From Candidatus Zhuqueibacterota bacterium (GTDB taxonomy: Bacteria > Zhuqueibacterota > Zhuqueibacteria > Residuimicrobiales > Krinioviventaceae): a stretch of DNA of 51,985 nt. Where the stretch lies: contig JAFGKD010000094.1 of NCBI GenBank assembly GCA_016928775.1, positions 73,504 through 125,488 of the forward strand, read 5' to 3'. Positions 14,758-23,915 of the stretch are shown here, piece after piece. Below the pieces are notes generated by a model. It was not told the origin of the DNA, searched no databases, and worked only from the letters and a program-made list of their open reading frames with translations. The first letter of the stretch is position 1; each line of letters begins with the position of its first letter. A program made the position numbers and the translations under genes.

Positions 14758-17484
14758 ATGAAACAACTCGTCACAAAACCTTTTCCTTATTATGTTGGCA
14801 TATATACGCTCGAAGAATTAATCACCAGAGAATCGCGTGTATGCGTGGTGAATATTCTCGGCAATGAGAGTCGCAAAGTAACACCGGTATCCCACGAATA
14901 TAGTGGTGGCAATGTGGTTGTTGGTGTGCAGTATGGTCGAGAGGGTGTTCTCGAAACCAAGCTCGGCAATATTCCGGTGCTACGCAGCGTCCGCGATGTG
15001 ATGAATGCCGGCTATAAATTCGACGTTGGCGTCATTTACCTCCCACCCGCTGCGGTCAGTCAGGCCGTTTGGGAGCTGGTGCGATTTAACCACGACCTGA
15101 AGCGCATCATCATTGTCACTGAAAAAGTATCGGTTCGAGATTCGCGCAATATTCGCTTTACCTGCCAAGAAGCCGGTGTGGATGTCATCGGCGCCAATTG
15201 TCTTGGTGTGGCGAATGTGTGGGATCACGTTCGAATCGGTGGCGCGCTGGGCGGTGATCATCCGGAAGAAACGCTGAGATCCGGGTCTGTCGCCATTCAC
15301 AGTAACTCGGGCAATTTTACCTCAACCATTGCGCAATACCTCAAAATGGCCGGATTTGGTATTTCATCGGCTGTCAGCTCCGGCAAAGATGTATACATTC
15401 ACTTTGCCCTGCCGGAATTTTTATTTGCCGCGCAAAACGATCCGCGCACCAAGGCAGTGGCCTTGTATGTGGAGCCGGGTGGTTATTACGAAAAACAGGC
15501 GCTGGAATGGATAGACGAGCGGCGTTTTGGCTTTAATAAACCCATTGTCGTCTGCGTGACCGGTCGCTGGAAAAAGAACATCTCCCGGGCGTGCGGCCAT
15601 GCCGGCGCCATGGCCGGCAGCGGCGATGACGCCGAATCCAAGGAAAAATGGTTTGACGACTATTTTGGCGTGCCGGTCTTTGATCCGCAAAATCCGGACG
15701 TGAGTAAAAAAGGCGTGCGGATCGCTTCCATTCAACATTTTCCAGATGCCATGAAAGCGATCTACCGAAAAATGGATGAACCCGCTGATTTTGAAGAGAG
15801 CGGTGATTTGTCTCTCAAGCTCTGGATCAGTGACACAATCCTCAGTCTGCCAAAAGAACTGGATTTTCCGGTTGTGCAGGCGCTCTCACCGTACGATGAA
15901 CTAATCACGGAAATCAACAAGCTTATTGGCGCACAGTTCATCCGGCAAAACATGCGCAACAAGTCCGGCGCCTCGCGGATGAATCCCAATACGCAAGTAG
16001 CGGAACTGCATGGCAAGAGCGTGCTGGAATTGTCGCAAAACAGCTTTGAGGAGAATATCTATTTTGCGCTCACCAAAGTATTGCCCGGCAAGCGCGACTC
16101 GCGCCGGCTCAATATGCTGCTCAATCTTTTCATGCAATTCGATGATAATACCTTGCCGATCCTGGAGATGTCGGAAAAGAATGGCTGTACGCCCAATGCT
16201 ATGTTAGCCTCGCGATTGGCACTCATCGGTAACCATCCGTTTCTGGAAAAAATCCGCACCTACTCGCGGCTGATCATTGATCTCATCCGTGAGTATGGCA
16301 CAAGCGAATCCTTTGGAAAGATAAGCAAATCCCTGCAACAGCGTATCGAAAAAGAGATTCTCGCAGCCGGTGACGGCCCGGAAACACCTCACCGTGATCT
16401 GCTTCTGAAGGAAATCCACAACGTGCCAAATGCTCGGCCATCAGTCGCTTTGTGCGATGCCGTTATCAATCTCGCCAGGGAAAGCAAAAAACAGATTCAG
16501 GATGAAAATGCATTTTTATTAGCATCTCTCATAGTCAGTACTTTCTGGTTTCCCATGCTCGAAAAACGGATCAGTCGTCAGACGGTCGAGGATTCGGTCT
16601 ATTACATTTATATCGCCGCACAAACGGTTGCTTATTCGGCTATAGATTTCAAAAACAACAGGTACTGGGAAAAATTAAAGAGCGGACATTCCAGCTATCT
16701 CGCCACCAGCTTTACGCATAATGCGTTTCACATTCTTTTCAATCGCAAACCAACAGAACAGGAATTGACCGAATTTAAATACCTGCTCGGTCTGACCATC
16801 AGCAACAGCCCGGGCACCTTATCGGCCAAAGGTGCCAAAGAATCAGTGAGTGCGCGCAATCAGATTCCCATGGCGTTTGTTGGCTTTTTAAGCAACACTG
16901 GCCTGGCGCACGGCGGCAATGGCTTTGAAGCCGTGGAGTATTTGCTCGAACAATTCAAAAACACATCCATTTCTGAACCCGGCTCAAAAAATGAAAAGGT
17001 GTCGCTGCAGCGCATGGCAACACGAGCTGCCAAAGAGTACGGTGCCTACAAAGCAAAACAAAAAGAGATGGGTGTGCTGGATTACAAACGTATTCCCTGC
17101 ATCAACCACCCGGTGTTCAAAGGTAATGCCGTCAATATTGATCCCCGGGAGCAGTTTGTACGCGAGCAACTTGAAGCCAAGGGATTTTACAATATATTTT
17201 TGGATTTTTATCATCATCTTGTCAATGAACTGTATCACGAAGGTGTGACTCGCAATGTTTTTTGCGTCAATGTCGATGCAGTCCTGGCAGTCATCTCGCT
17301 CAAGCTGATCTGGCATGATTTGCAATCCGCAAAAATGACTCGAGCGCAAGCGCAAAAACTTGTGTTTTTACTGTTTGCCCTGGGACGCACCGTCGGTACA
17401 ATCGCCGAAGTTATAGACCATCGAGATCGTGGTACGGATATGGACTGCCGCACACCGCAAAGTGAAGTCGAGTTTGTGCTGTAA
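14758..17484 (+). CDS. ATP-citrate lyase-like large subunit, enlarged (CoA ligase-citrate synthase fusion)
   Basis: 908 residues, about 300 more than a typical bacterial AclA of roughly 600. Residues 1-330 are a succinyl-CoA-synthetase-alpha-like CoA-binding and ligase part with GSVAIHSNSGNFTS and the phospho-histidine motif CGHAGAMAG (His281). Residues 655-908 are citrate-synthase-like: the likely catalytic trio is His718 (TGLAHGGNG), His784 (INHPVFKG) and Asp840 (VNVDAV). Between them lies a stretch of about 300 residues, starting with SGASRMNPNT and containing a weak citrate-synthase-like echo, that I cannot assign. It pairs with the small subunit directly upstream. The lyase motif DHGP of ordinary ACL is replaced here (SNSPG), so the exact acyl-CoA substrate is less certain than the family. 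The next gene starts 42 bp downstream but concerns carbohydrates. Confidence 0.8.
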   Translation: MKQLVTKPFPYYVGIYTLEELITRESRVCVVNILGNESRKVTPVSHEYSGGNVVVGVQYGREGVLETKLGNIPVLRSVRDVMNAGYKFDVGVIYLPPAAVSQAVWELVRFNHDLKRIIIVTEKVSVRDSRNIRFTCQEAGVDVIGANCLGVANVWDHVRIGGALGGDHPEETLRSGSVAIHSNSGNFTSTIAQYLKMAGFGISSAVSSGKDVYIHFALPEFLFAAQNDPRTKAVALYVEPGGYYEKQALEWIDERRFGFNKPIVVCVTGRWKKNISRACGHAGAMAGSGDDAESKEKWFDDYFGVPVFDPQNPDVSKKGVRIASIQHFPDAMKAIYRKMDEPADFEESGDLSLKLWISDTILSLPKELDFPVVQALSPYDELITEINKLIGAQFIRQNMRNKSGASRMNPNTQVAELHGKSVLELSQNSFEENIYFALTKVLPGKRDSRRLNMLLNLFMQFDDNTLPILEMSEKNGCTPNAMLASRLALIGNHPFLEKIRTYSRLIIDLIREYGTSESFGKISKSLQQRIEKEILAAGDGPETPHRDLLLKEIHNVPNARPSVALCDAVINLARESKKQIQDENAFLLASLIVSTFWFPMLEKRISRQTVEDSVYYIYIAAQTVAYSAIDFKNNRYWEKLKSGHSSYLATSFTHNAFHILFNRKPTEQELTEFKYLLGLTISNSPGTLSAKGAKESVSARNQIPMAFVGFLSNTGLAHGGNGFEAVEYLLEQFKNTSISEPGSKNEKVSLQRMATRAAKEYGAYKAKQKEMGVLDYKRIPCINHPVFKGNAVNIDPREQFVREQLEAKGFYNIFLDFYHHLVNELYHEGVTRNVFCVNVDAVLAVISLKLIWHDLQSAKMTRAQAQKLVFLLFALGRTVGTIAEVIDHRDRGTDMDCRTPQSEVEFVL

Positions 17485-17525
17485 AATAGTGCGCTTTTTA
17501 AAATCCAAAGAGGGAGTATCAAATA

Positions 17526-18896
17526 ATGAGAAAGCTTTTTTACTGTCTATACGTATTGATTTTGTCGATTTTTGCATTATCCGGTTCATTCGCGAAAACG
17601 CTGCGTGTCAACTCGGACAACCGATTTCTCGAATACAGTGACGGTACGCCCTTTTTCTATCTTGGCGATACTGCCTGGGAACTATTCCATCGACTCGACA
17701 GGGAACAGGCAGACCGCTATCTCGGCAATCGCGCAGAGAAGGGTTTCACTGTCATTCAGGCCGTTGTTTTGGCGGAGCGAAACGGACTCACCCAACCGAA
17801 CGCCTATGATGATGTGCCGCTCATCGATCAAAACCCGGCGCAACCGAATGAGGCCTATTTTGAACACGTCGACTATATCGTCAACAAAGCGAATGAGCTG
17901 GGTTTGTTCATCGGCATGTTGCCCACGTGGGGCTCGTACTGGAGCGACAACAATCCGGACCGGAAAATTTTCACTCCTGAAAACGCCCGCAGTTTCGGTG
18001 AGTACCTCGGCAAACGTTATAAAAACAAGCAGATCATCTGGATTCTCGGGGGTGATCACAACATTCACACCGATACAGAGCGAGAGATCATTGAAGCCAT
18101 GGCACAGGGCTTGCGCGCCGGCGATGATGGCGAACATCTTTTCACCTTTCATCCGCGAGGACCGGGATTGTCCTCGGATTATTTTCATAAAGCGGACTGG
18201 CTCGATTTTAACATGGTGCAATCTTCGCACGGGGCGCACGATCACGACAACGGCCTGTTCATCGAGCACGATTATAGCCTCTCCCCACCCAAGCCAACCC
18301 TTGACGGTGAACCGCGTTACGAAATGATTCCGGTTGGATTTTATTTTGACGGCTTTAATCGTCAGGACTGGTTCGACGACTATGATTGTCGCCAGGCAGC
18401 CTATTGGGCGATGTTAGCCGGTGCGTGTGGCCACACCTATGGCAACAACAGCATCTGGCAAATGTATACACCGGATCGCGACGCTGTCCTGTGGGCTCGC
18501 GTACCATGGTATGAGGCCATGGATCACCCCGGCTCATTTCAAATGGGTCATCTACGAAAGCTTTTCGAAGCGCGTCCATTTACCCAATTGCAGCCGGCAC
18601 AGGACATGATTTTAGATGGACCGCGTGCTGGTGGCAAAATTCGCGCGGCTCTGGCGCAAGATGGCTCATTTGCGTTCATCTACTCACCGCGCGGGGAAAA
18701 ATTCACTATCGATCGCGCTAAAATCAAATCCAATAAAAAGATCGAAATCTGGTACGATCCACGCTACGGCGTCTCCCATCCCATTCACACATCGGATACT
18801 GCCGGCTTGCAAACCTATACACCGCCAACACGTGGTCGGGGGTGTGACTGGATTTTGATCATCGAAGACGCGAAAAAAAATTATCCCCTGCCGTGA
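17526..18896 (+). CDS. Secreted apiosidase-like glycoside hydrolase (GH140/DUF4038)
   Basis: 456 residues. A Sec signal peptide covers the first 23 or so residues (FYCLYVLILSIFALSGSFA). The rest is a TIM-barrel of the DUF4038/GH140 type: FFYLGDTAWELFHRL near the start, the VIQAVVLAE strand, GLFIGMLPTWG, IIWILGGDHN with a likely catalytic acid on strand 4, and a small C-terminal beta domain beginning near KIRAAL. Characterised GH140 enzymes remove apiose from rhamnogalacturonan II; other relatives act on plant glycans, so the exact bond is inferred. GAGGGAG stands about 9 nt before the ATG. It is the first of a run of exported carbohydrate genes and ends before a 174-bp inverted-repeat element that separates it from the FAD oxidoreductase. 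Confidence 0.8.
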   Translation: MRKLFYCLYVLILSIFALSGSFAKTLRVNSDNRFLEYSDGTPFFYLGDTAWELFHRLDREQADRYLGNRAEKGFTVIQAVVLAERNGLTQPNAYDDVPLIDQNPAQPNEAYFEHVDYIVNKANELGLFIGMLPTWGSYWSDNNPDRKIFTPENARSFGEYLGKRYKNKQIIWILGGDHNIHTDTEREIIEAMAQGLRAGDDGEHLFTFHPRGPGLSSDYFHKADWLDFNMVQSSHGAHDHDNGLFIEHDYSLSPPKPTLDGEPRYEMIPVGFYFDGFNRQDWFDDYDCRQAAYWAMLAGACGHTYGNNSIWQMYTPDRDAVLWARVPWYEAMDHPGSFQMGHLRKLFEARPFTQLQPAQDMILDGPRAGGKIRAALAQDGSFAFIYSPRGEKFTIDRAKIKSNKKIEIWYDPRYGVSHPIHTSDTAGLQTYTPPTRGRGCDWILIIEDAKKNYPLP

Positions 18897-18936
18897 TCCT
18901 GTGCATTAATTTGGCAATATTGTTTAAAAGTCTATC

Positions 18937-19110
18937 AGCCACGGATTTTCACGGCGCGGCCTTTGGCCGCAGCCAGATTACAAGCAAATGCACGCGGATG
19001 AGCACTGATTTTTCGGCTTTGCTTCGAGAAAGCTTTGTGACTGGAAATTAAAAAAGATTAAAATGAATGATATGATCTGATCTGTGTTTCATCCGTGAAA
19101 ATCCGTGGCT
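18937..19110. repeat. 174-bp intergenic element with perfect 18-bp terminal inverted repeats
   Basis: Left end AGCCACGGATTTTCACGG (18937-18954) and right end CCGTGAAAATCCGTGGCT (19093-19110) are exact inverse complements. Inside are a GCGGCC/GGCCGC hairpin just after the left end and an AT-rich centre. No coding frame. The CACGGAT-type core recurs as AGCCACGGATCAAACACGGATGA at 40335-40357, so this is a dispersed family, probably a small non-autonomous element (MITE-like). Confidence 0.75.
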
Positions 19111-19248
19111 TGTAAACTTTGCTAAAAAACACGATGTTGCAGATTTGTAGTACGGATGAAGCGAGAATAAAGAACACAATCTCCCAGGATATCCATGCTG
19201 TGTGGACTAGTAACGAGAGTAATCATTAAATTTTAAAGGGGTAAAAGT

Positions 19249-20916
19249 ATGAAACGATTGCTCACTCTATTGTGGTTTCTTGCTGGTTGTTCATTTTATT
19301 TCACTTGCAGCCCACATCAACCGTATCATGCCGACATTATCATCTACGGCGGCACTTCATCAGCGGTGAGTGCCGCAGTCCAGGCGGTGCGCATGGATCA
19401 TTCGGTTATTATCGTCTGCCCGGATGTCCATCTCGGTGGTCTTACCGCCGGTGGTCTCGGCTGGACCGATGGCGGCAACACCTCCGCCATTGGCGGCCTG
19501 GCGCGCGAGTTTTATGGACGTGTGTACGAGCACTATCAAAATCCCGAGGTCTGGCCCTGGCAGGATAAAAACGACTATAGCAACCGCGGCCAGGGATCCA
19601 AAGCCCTGAATGACGAGGACAAAACCGGCTGGGTATTTGAACCGCATGTGGCTGAAGCGATTTTTGAAGACTTTATCAATGAATACAACATCCCGGTATA
19701 TCGCGACGAATGGCTCGATCGCCAGTCCGGTGTTGAAAAAACAGAGGGCCGAATTGGCAAAATGACCATGTTGAGCGGCAAGACGTTTTCCGGCAAAATT
19801 TTCATTGATGCAACCTACGAAGGCGATTTGATGGCCGCCGCCGGCGTCTCTTATCATGTCGGACGCGAAGCCAACAGTGTTTACGGCGAAACCTGGAACG
19901 GTGTGCAAACCGGCGTGTTGCACCACGCGCATTATTTTAAAAGCCCGGTTGATCCGTACATTGTTTCCGGCGATCCATCCAGCGGCTTGCTACCGCGCAT
20001 TTCCGACGAACCGCCGGGTGAGTATGGCTCGGGTGATCATCGTGTGCAGGCCTATTGTTATCGCATGTGTCTCACCGATCATCCGAATAATCGTGTGCCG
20101 TTTGAAAAGCCCGAGGGCTATGATCCACTGCAATATGAATTGCTGCTGCGCGTTTTTGATACGGGTCGGCGCGATTATTTTCAAAAGTTTGATCCCATCC
20201 CGAATCGCAAAACCGACACCAACAATCACGGTCCGTTCAGCACGGACAATATTGGCAAAAATTACGACTATCCGGAAGCGAGCTATGAACACCGCGCTGA
20301 AATTCTCAAAGAACACGAGATATATCAAAAAGGCCTGATGTATTTCATCGCCAACGATGAACGCGTGCCAGCGGAAATCCAGGATGAAATGAAGCGATGG
20401 GGCCTGGCCAGGGATGAGTTCCTCGATAACGGCCACTGGCCGCATCAAATTTACGTGCGCGAGGCGCGGCGCATGATCGGCGACTATGTGATGACCGAAC
20501 ACGACGTACTTGGCACCCGCAAGGTTCCCCACCCGGTTGGGATGGGATCGTATACCCTCGATTCACACAATGTGCAACGCTATGTCAAAATGGACGGCTA
20601 TGTCCAAAACGAAGGGGACATCGGTGTCAAAGTGCCGGAGCCGTACCAAATTTCCTATAATTCGTTGACACCGAAAAAAGAAGAATGCCAAAATTTGTTG
20701 GTTCCGGTGTGTGTTTCGTGTTCGCACATTGCCTTTGGTTCGATCCGCATGGAACCGGTGTTTATGATTCTGGGCCAAAGTGCCGCCACAGCGGCTGTCT
20801 TGGCCATTGAAGCGGAGTGTGCTGTGCAGGATGTCGAGTATGATGTACTAAAAGAAAAGCTATTAATAGATAAGCAACGCTTAGCCAGTAAAAGTTTTTT
20901 TGAACTGACAGAATAG
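19249..20916 (+). CDS. Exported FAD-dependent oxidoreductase (lipoprotein-like)
   Basis: 555 residues. A hydrophobic start with cysteines at FLAGC and FTCSP suggests a lipoprotein signal. The Rossmann FAD site follows at about 28-60: DIIIYGGTSSAVSAAV with VIIVCPD, then the LGGLTAGGLGWTD stretch typical of the FAD_oxidored family found with polysaccharide-use genes. Further on are FIDATYEGDLMAAAGV, REARRMIGDYV and the C-terminal substrate-side segments ending in FMILGQSAATAAV, a second FAD contact. The family is thought to oxidise or rearrange sugars or related polyols; the substrate is not known from sequence. AGGGG lies 8 nt before the ATG. A bidirectional hairpin terminator follows and the next gene converges on it. 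Confidence 0.8.
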   Translation: MKRLLTLLWFLAGCSFYFTCSPHQPYHADIIIYGGTSSAVSAAVQAVRMDHSVIIVCPDVHLGGLTAGGLGWTDGGNTSAIGGLAREFYGRVYEHYQNPEVWPWQDKNDYSNRGQGSKALNDEDKTGWVFEPHVAEAIFEDFINEYNIPVYRDEWLDRQSGVEKTEGRIGKMTMLSGKTFSGKIFIDATYEGDLMAAAGVSYHVGREANSVYGETWNGVQTGVLHHAHYFKSPVDPYIVSGDPSSGLLPRISDEPPGEYGSGDHRVQAYCYRMCLTDHPNNRVPFEKPEGYDPLQYELLLRVFDTGRRDYFQKFDPIPNRKTDTNNHGPFSTDNIGKNYDYPEASYEHRAEILKEHEIYQKGLMYFIANDERVPAEIQDEMKRWGLARDEFLDNGHWPHQIYVREARRMIGDYVMTEHDVLGTRKVPHPVGMGSYTLDSHNVQRYVKMDGYVQNEGDIGVKVPEPYQISYNSLTPKKEECQNLLVPVCVSCSHIAFGSIRMEPVFMILGQSAATAAVLAIEAECAVQDVEYDVLKEKLLIDKQRLASKSFFELTE

Positions 20917-20940
20917 CCGGAAACAAGACGACAACATCGA

Positions 20941-20960
20941 AAAAGCCGTTTCAGGCTTTT
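20941..20960. terminator. Bidirectional intrinsic terminator between convergent genes
   Basis: A perfect 7-bp stem AAAAGCC/GGCTTTT with loop GTTTCA, A-rich on the left and T-rich on the right, lies between the FAD oxidoreductase stop (20916) and the epimerase stop (20972). It can serve both strands. Confidence 0.7.
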
Positions 20961-20971
20961 GCTTATTTTGG

Positions 20972-22324
20972 CTAAAACGGCACTTTTTTCTCCCGCAACA
21001 TCTTGACGCAATTCATCAACGTCCGGCAGGTATGATAGGGACCCTTCCAGGCGTGCGCTTTTGCGGCGCGCCTGGCGTCGGCCGAGCGATCCACCGGCTG
21101 AGAATAAACACCGCCATACTGATGATCGATCACATACGTGTTGATATGCTCCCATTGCTGTTCAAACTTTGTACAATAGATGCGCTCATTTGGAAAGAGC
21201 AACGACATCATCAAAAAAGCATTCAGTGCTTCCATCTGCGTCCACCATGATTTATAGTCGCTCAAGATCGTCATGTGATCGTCTCCTTTAAAATAAAAGC
21301 CGACATCATACAGCCCGCCATAGTCGTCATCCCAGGCATTGGCGATGGCATGATCGACCATCTTTTTTGCCACGGCCAGGGTGCGCGCGTCATTTTCGAG
21401 TCCCAGCGCAGCCGATGCCTCCAACATCAGGAAGGCGGTCTCCACATCATGGCCGGACGATACATGGTCGCGATAGCTGTGTTGGCGAATATAGCTTTCA
21501 CTGGAATCCTGCAATGACACCGGTGTCCAGTCCTGTTCCAAAAAGAGCGTCAGGCTGCCTTTTTCTGTCACAATGGTATCGCGAATTATCTCCAGCATCT
21601 CCTGCAAGCGTTTCCGCACAAGCGTATCCGGCCACACCTTATACAGCTCGGTCAACGCCTCCAACACATGGATGGAGGTATTTTGATCTTTGGAGCGGCC
21701 GGCGGTAAAGCCGGAATGAGCACTCGATGTCGCCATATTGTTGTACCTGTCAAAGTTCTGAAAGTAGCCACCATATGAGGGATCGTGCGCATGCTCTTCA
21801 AACCAGCTCAATATTTGTTTGGCGAATGCAAGCGCGTCCGGGTCGTGGCTCAATTCGTAATAGGCGGATACGGCGTATAATCCAAAAGCATTGCCGTAGC
21901 TGGTTTTGTTATCCGGATGTTGCCGTTCCGGCTCTCCCCCGTCGCGTGCGCGATATTGATAAAAACCACCATATATTTGATCCCACATTTTTTCGCGCAA
22001 AAAGGTGTAGCCGTGTTGCGCGGCCTGCAGATAGCGCGGATCGTCCGGATAAAACTGCGCCGCTTTAGCGGCGGTCCACACATGTCTGGCCTGCGTGACG
22101 ATCATTTTACTTTGGTCCTTTTCAGGTTCCCATTTATAATCAAATTGGGTCAAAAATCCGCCGTAATCCATATCCAGCACGCGCGGGTACCAGACCGTGA
22201 GAATTTTGTCAACCAACACATTTTCAATCTCATCCGCTTGCTGCGTTCTTGCATCCGAGTATTGCGTAAAACAAGCCACAGCAATCAAAAGCGAAATAAA
22301 AAGAAATCTATACATGACCTTCAT
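20972..22324 (-). CDS. Exported N-acylglucosamine 2-epimerase (AGE) family protein
   Basis: 450 residues. The first 26 form a Sec signal (YRFLFISLLIAVACFTQ); an ATG three codons in is an alternative start. The rest is an (alpha/alpha)6 barrel of the AGE / cellobiose 2-epimerase family: YGGFLTQFD, QARHVWTAAKAA, TSYGNAFGLYAVSAYY, SSGHDVETAFLMLEA (with the conserved His), and near the end AWKGPYHTCRT carrying the second catalytic His. Family members move the 2-hydroxyl or acyl-amino group of reducing-end sugars or disaccharides. Characterised ones are cytoplasmic, so the signal peptide here is unusual and suggests periplasmic work on oligosaccharides released by the neighbouring hydrolases. It is convergent with the FAD oxidoreductase and has its own promoter region at 22325-22460. 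Confidence 0.8.
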   Translation of the reverse strand: MKVMYRFLFISLLIAVACFTQYSDARTQQADEIENVLVDKILTVWYPRVLDMDYGGFLTQFDYKWEPEKDQSKMIVTQARHVWTAAKAAQFYPDDPRYLQAAQHGYTFLREKMWDQIYGGFYQYRARDGGEPERQHPDNKTSYGNAFGLYAVSAYYELSHDPDALAFAKQILSWFEEHAHDPSYGGYFQNFDRYNNMATSSAHSGFTAGRSKDQNTSIHVLEALTELYKVWPDTLVRKRLQEMLEIIRDTIVTEKGSLTLFLEQDWTPVSLQDSSESYIRQHSYRDHVSSGHDVETAFLMLEASAALGLENDARTLAVAKKMVDHAIANAWDDDYGGLYDVGFYFKGDDHMTILSDYKSWWTQMEALNAFLMMSLLFPNERIYCTKFEQQWEHINTYVIDHQYGGVYSQPVDRSADARRAAKAHAWKGPYHTCRTLMNCVKMLREKKVPF

Positions 22325-22460
22325 CCACTTTTATTAACATGAATATGAGCAAAAATAGGTTTTAATCTCTCCAACTGATTTTGTATCTTTAATGTAAGCT
22401 GAAAATTGCTCAGACAAAACAACTTTTTTAGTCACTCGTTCGCCAGAGCAAGGTATTTCT

Positions 22461-23315
22461 ATGCCCCTTTCCTGGGATGACATTGAGAGAAAACGCGATT
22501 TGACTTTTTTCAGAATACCGGCACGGCAATTAAAGGACCTGAACGACGCCGAGCGATTTGTCAATAAAACCGGCTTTTGTTTTGCCTTTAAAATGCAAAA
22601 ATCCGAGCTCCCCTGCATGTGGCACGCGGCGGCGGGTGAACGTTATCCGATTTATCCGCAGCATGTACAGCATGATCCTTACATTGGTCTGGTGTGGGAT
22701 GCCAAAGATGCTTTAGTTGCTGATAAAAAAGTCTATTATGGCAAAGCGCTGAAAAAACGACCCACCTTCATCTCGCTGGATTTTTTCCCTGCTTTTTATC
22801 GGTTGCAAAAGCACAAAAATGGCGCTGCGGATTATTTGAGCGATTACATGCGCGGCCAATTGTCCAGCGAAGCCAAACGAATTATGGATGCCCTTTCCGG
22901 GCAATCGCCCATGGTGACGGCTGATTTAAAAATGGCGAGCCGTATGGCGCATCCAGCCAAGCGCGCAGTTTTTGATAAAGCCATGGCCGAGCTGCAGGGC
23001 AAAATGTATATCGTCAAAATCGCAGAATTCTACGATCCATTTACTTTCCTGTGGGATATACTCGACCGACGATTCGAAAGGGAAATCGCCCTTTCAGCCG
23101 CACTATCGTATGCCCAGGCGCGCGAAAAAATTCTGCGGCGCTATTTTGAAAATGTATGGATATCACAGCCGGTTTTCATCCATCGGCTGTTTGGCTGGAC
23201 ACCGGAAGAAATCGAAAAGTCATTGTATGAATTGCTGAACCAGGGAGTCATTGTTGATTCTATTCATATTGCGGGTGAAAAGAAAACGTTCTATGGCCTG
23301 GCACAGTTGAACTGA
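22461..23315 (+). CDS. AlkZ-related (YcaQ-like) winged-helix protein
   Basis: 284 residues without signal peptide. The pattern KTGFCFAF, then MWHAAAG, the GLVWDAKDAL loop, KVYYGKALKKRPTFISLDFFPAFY, and the later EAKRIMDALSGQ / FDKAMAELQGKMYIVKI segments matches the AlkZ-related group, distant relatives of the HTH_42 DNA glycosylase YcaQ/AlkZ that repairs cross-links. Winged helices are expected around residues 135-190 and 250-284. The catalytic QxQ motif of true AlkZ is not obvious, so repair activity is uncertain. AAGG lies 7 nt before the ATG. The NYN-domain gene follows 57 bp downstream on the same strand, possibly co-transcribed. Confidence 0.65.
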   Translation: MPLSWDDIERKRDLTFFRIPARQLKDLNDAERFVNKTGFCFAFKMQKSELPCMWHAAAGERYPIYPQHVQHDPYIGLVWDAKDALVADKKVYYGKALKKRPTFISLDFFPAFYRLQKHKNGAADYLSDYMRGQLSSEAKRIMDALSGQSPMVTADLKMASRMAHPAKRAVFDKAMAELQGKMYIVKIAEFYDPFTFLWDILDRRFEREIALSAALSYAQAREKILRRYFENVWISQPVFIHRLFGWTPEEIEKSLYELLNQGVIVDSIHIAGEKKTFYGLAQLN

Positions 23316-23372
23316 AACTTTTTAAGATGTCGTTTTTTTGTAATGAAACACATAGTAGATCGATAAAAAAAT

Positions 23373-23879
23373 ATGTCAATGCGCAACCGCCCACAAATTA
23401 TCATTGATGGCTATAACTATATTCTGCGTCAAGATCGTATCGATTTTGATCAAGAATACGCTTTATGGGATGCGCGCGAAAAGCTGATTCATCAGATGAT
23501 CGCTTATCTGGGCCAAAAACAGCTGCGCATCACCATTGTATTTGACGGCCAGGATCTGAAAGGGATCACAAAAATTCGTCGACCAGCCGGTTTGAGCGTA
23601 CTGTTTTCACACGCACCACAAAAAGCCGATCCACTCATCATCAAAATGGTGCAAAAAGCAAAAAATCCCGGCAGTATTACTGTGGTGTCATCCGACGCCA
23701 ACCTGGTGAATACGGTCAAAGCGTACGGCTGCATCGTGACATCCTCGGAAGACTTTAGCACCAGAATTGCCGCTGATCATCGTGAGATCGAATTTATCAA
23801 CAAATATGACGCCCAATTAACACCCAAAGAAGTGGAAGAATGGATGCGCATTTTTCGAGAAAACGAAAGAAAAGATTAA
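23373..23879 (+). CDS. NYN/PIN-like ribonuclease domain protein (YacP-like)
   Basis: 168 residues. IIIDGYNYI at the N-terminus carries the first acidic residue of the NYN (PIN-fold) nuclease site; ITIVFDGQ is the second conserved strand; KADPLIIKMVQKAK and TVVSSDANLV with TSSEDF give the remaining acidic positions. Length and order match YacP (Rae1-type) RNases that cut mRNA or rRNA-associated transcripts in other bacteria. It is cytoplasmic and metal-dependent by family knowledge. A second ATG two codons in is possible as start. It lies between the AlkZ-related gene and the GH28 gene, the latter only about 36 bp downstream, though their functions look unrelated. Confidence 0.75.
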   Translation: MSMRNRPQIIIDGYNYILRQDRIDFDQEYALWDAREKLIHQMIAYLGQKQLRITIVFDGQDLKGITKIRRPAGLSVLFSHAPQKADPLIIKMVQKAKNPGSITVVSSDANLVNTVKAYGCIVTSSEDFSTRIAADHREIEFINKYDAQLTPKEVEEWMRIFRENERKD

Positions 23880-23915
23880 CACATGGATTTTTATAATTGC
23901 CAAGGAGGATACGTG

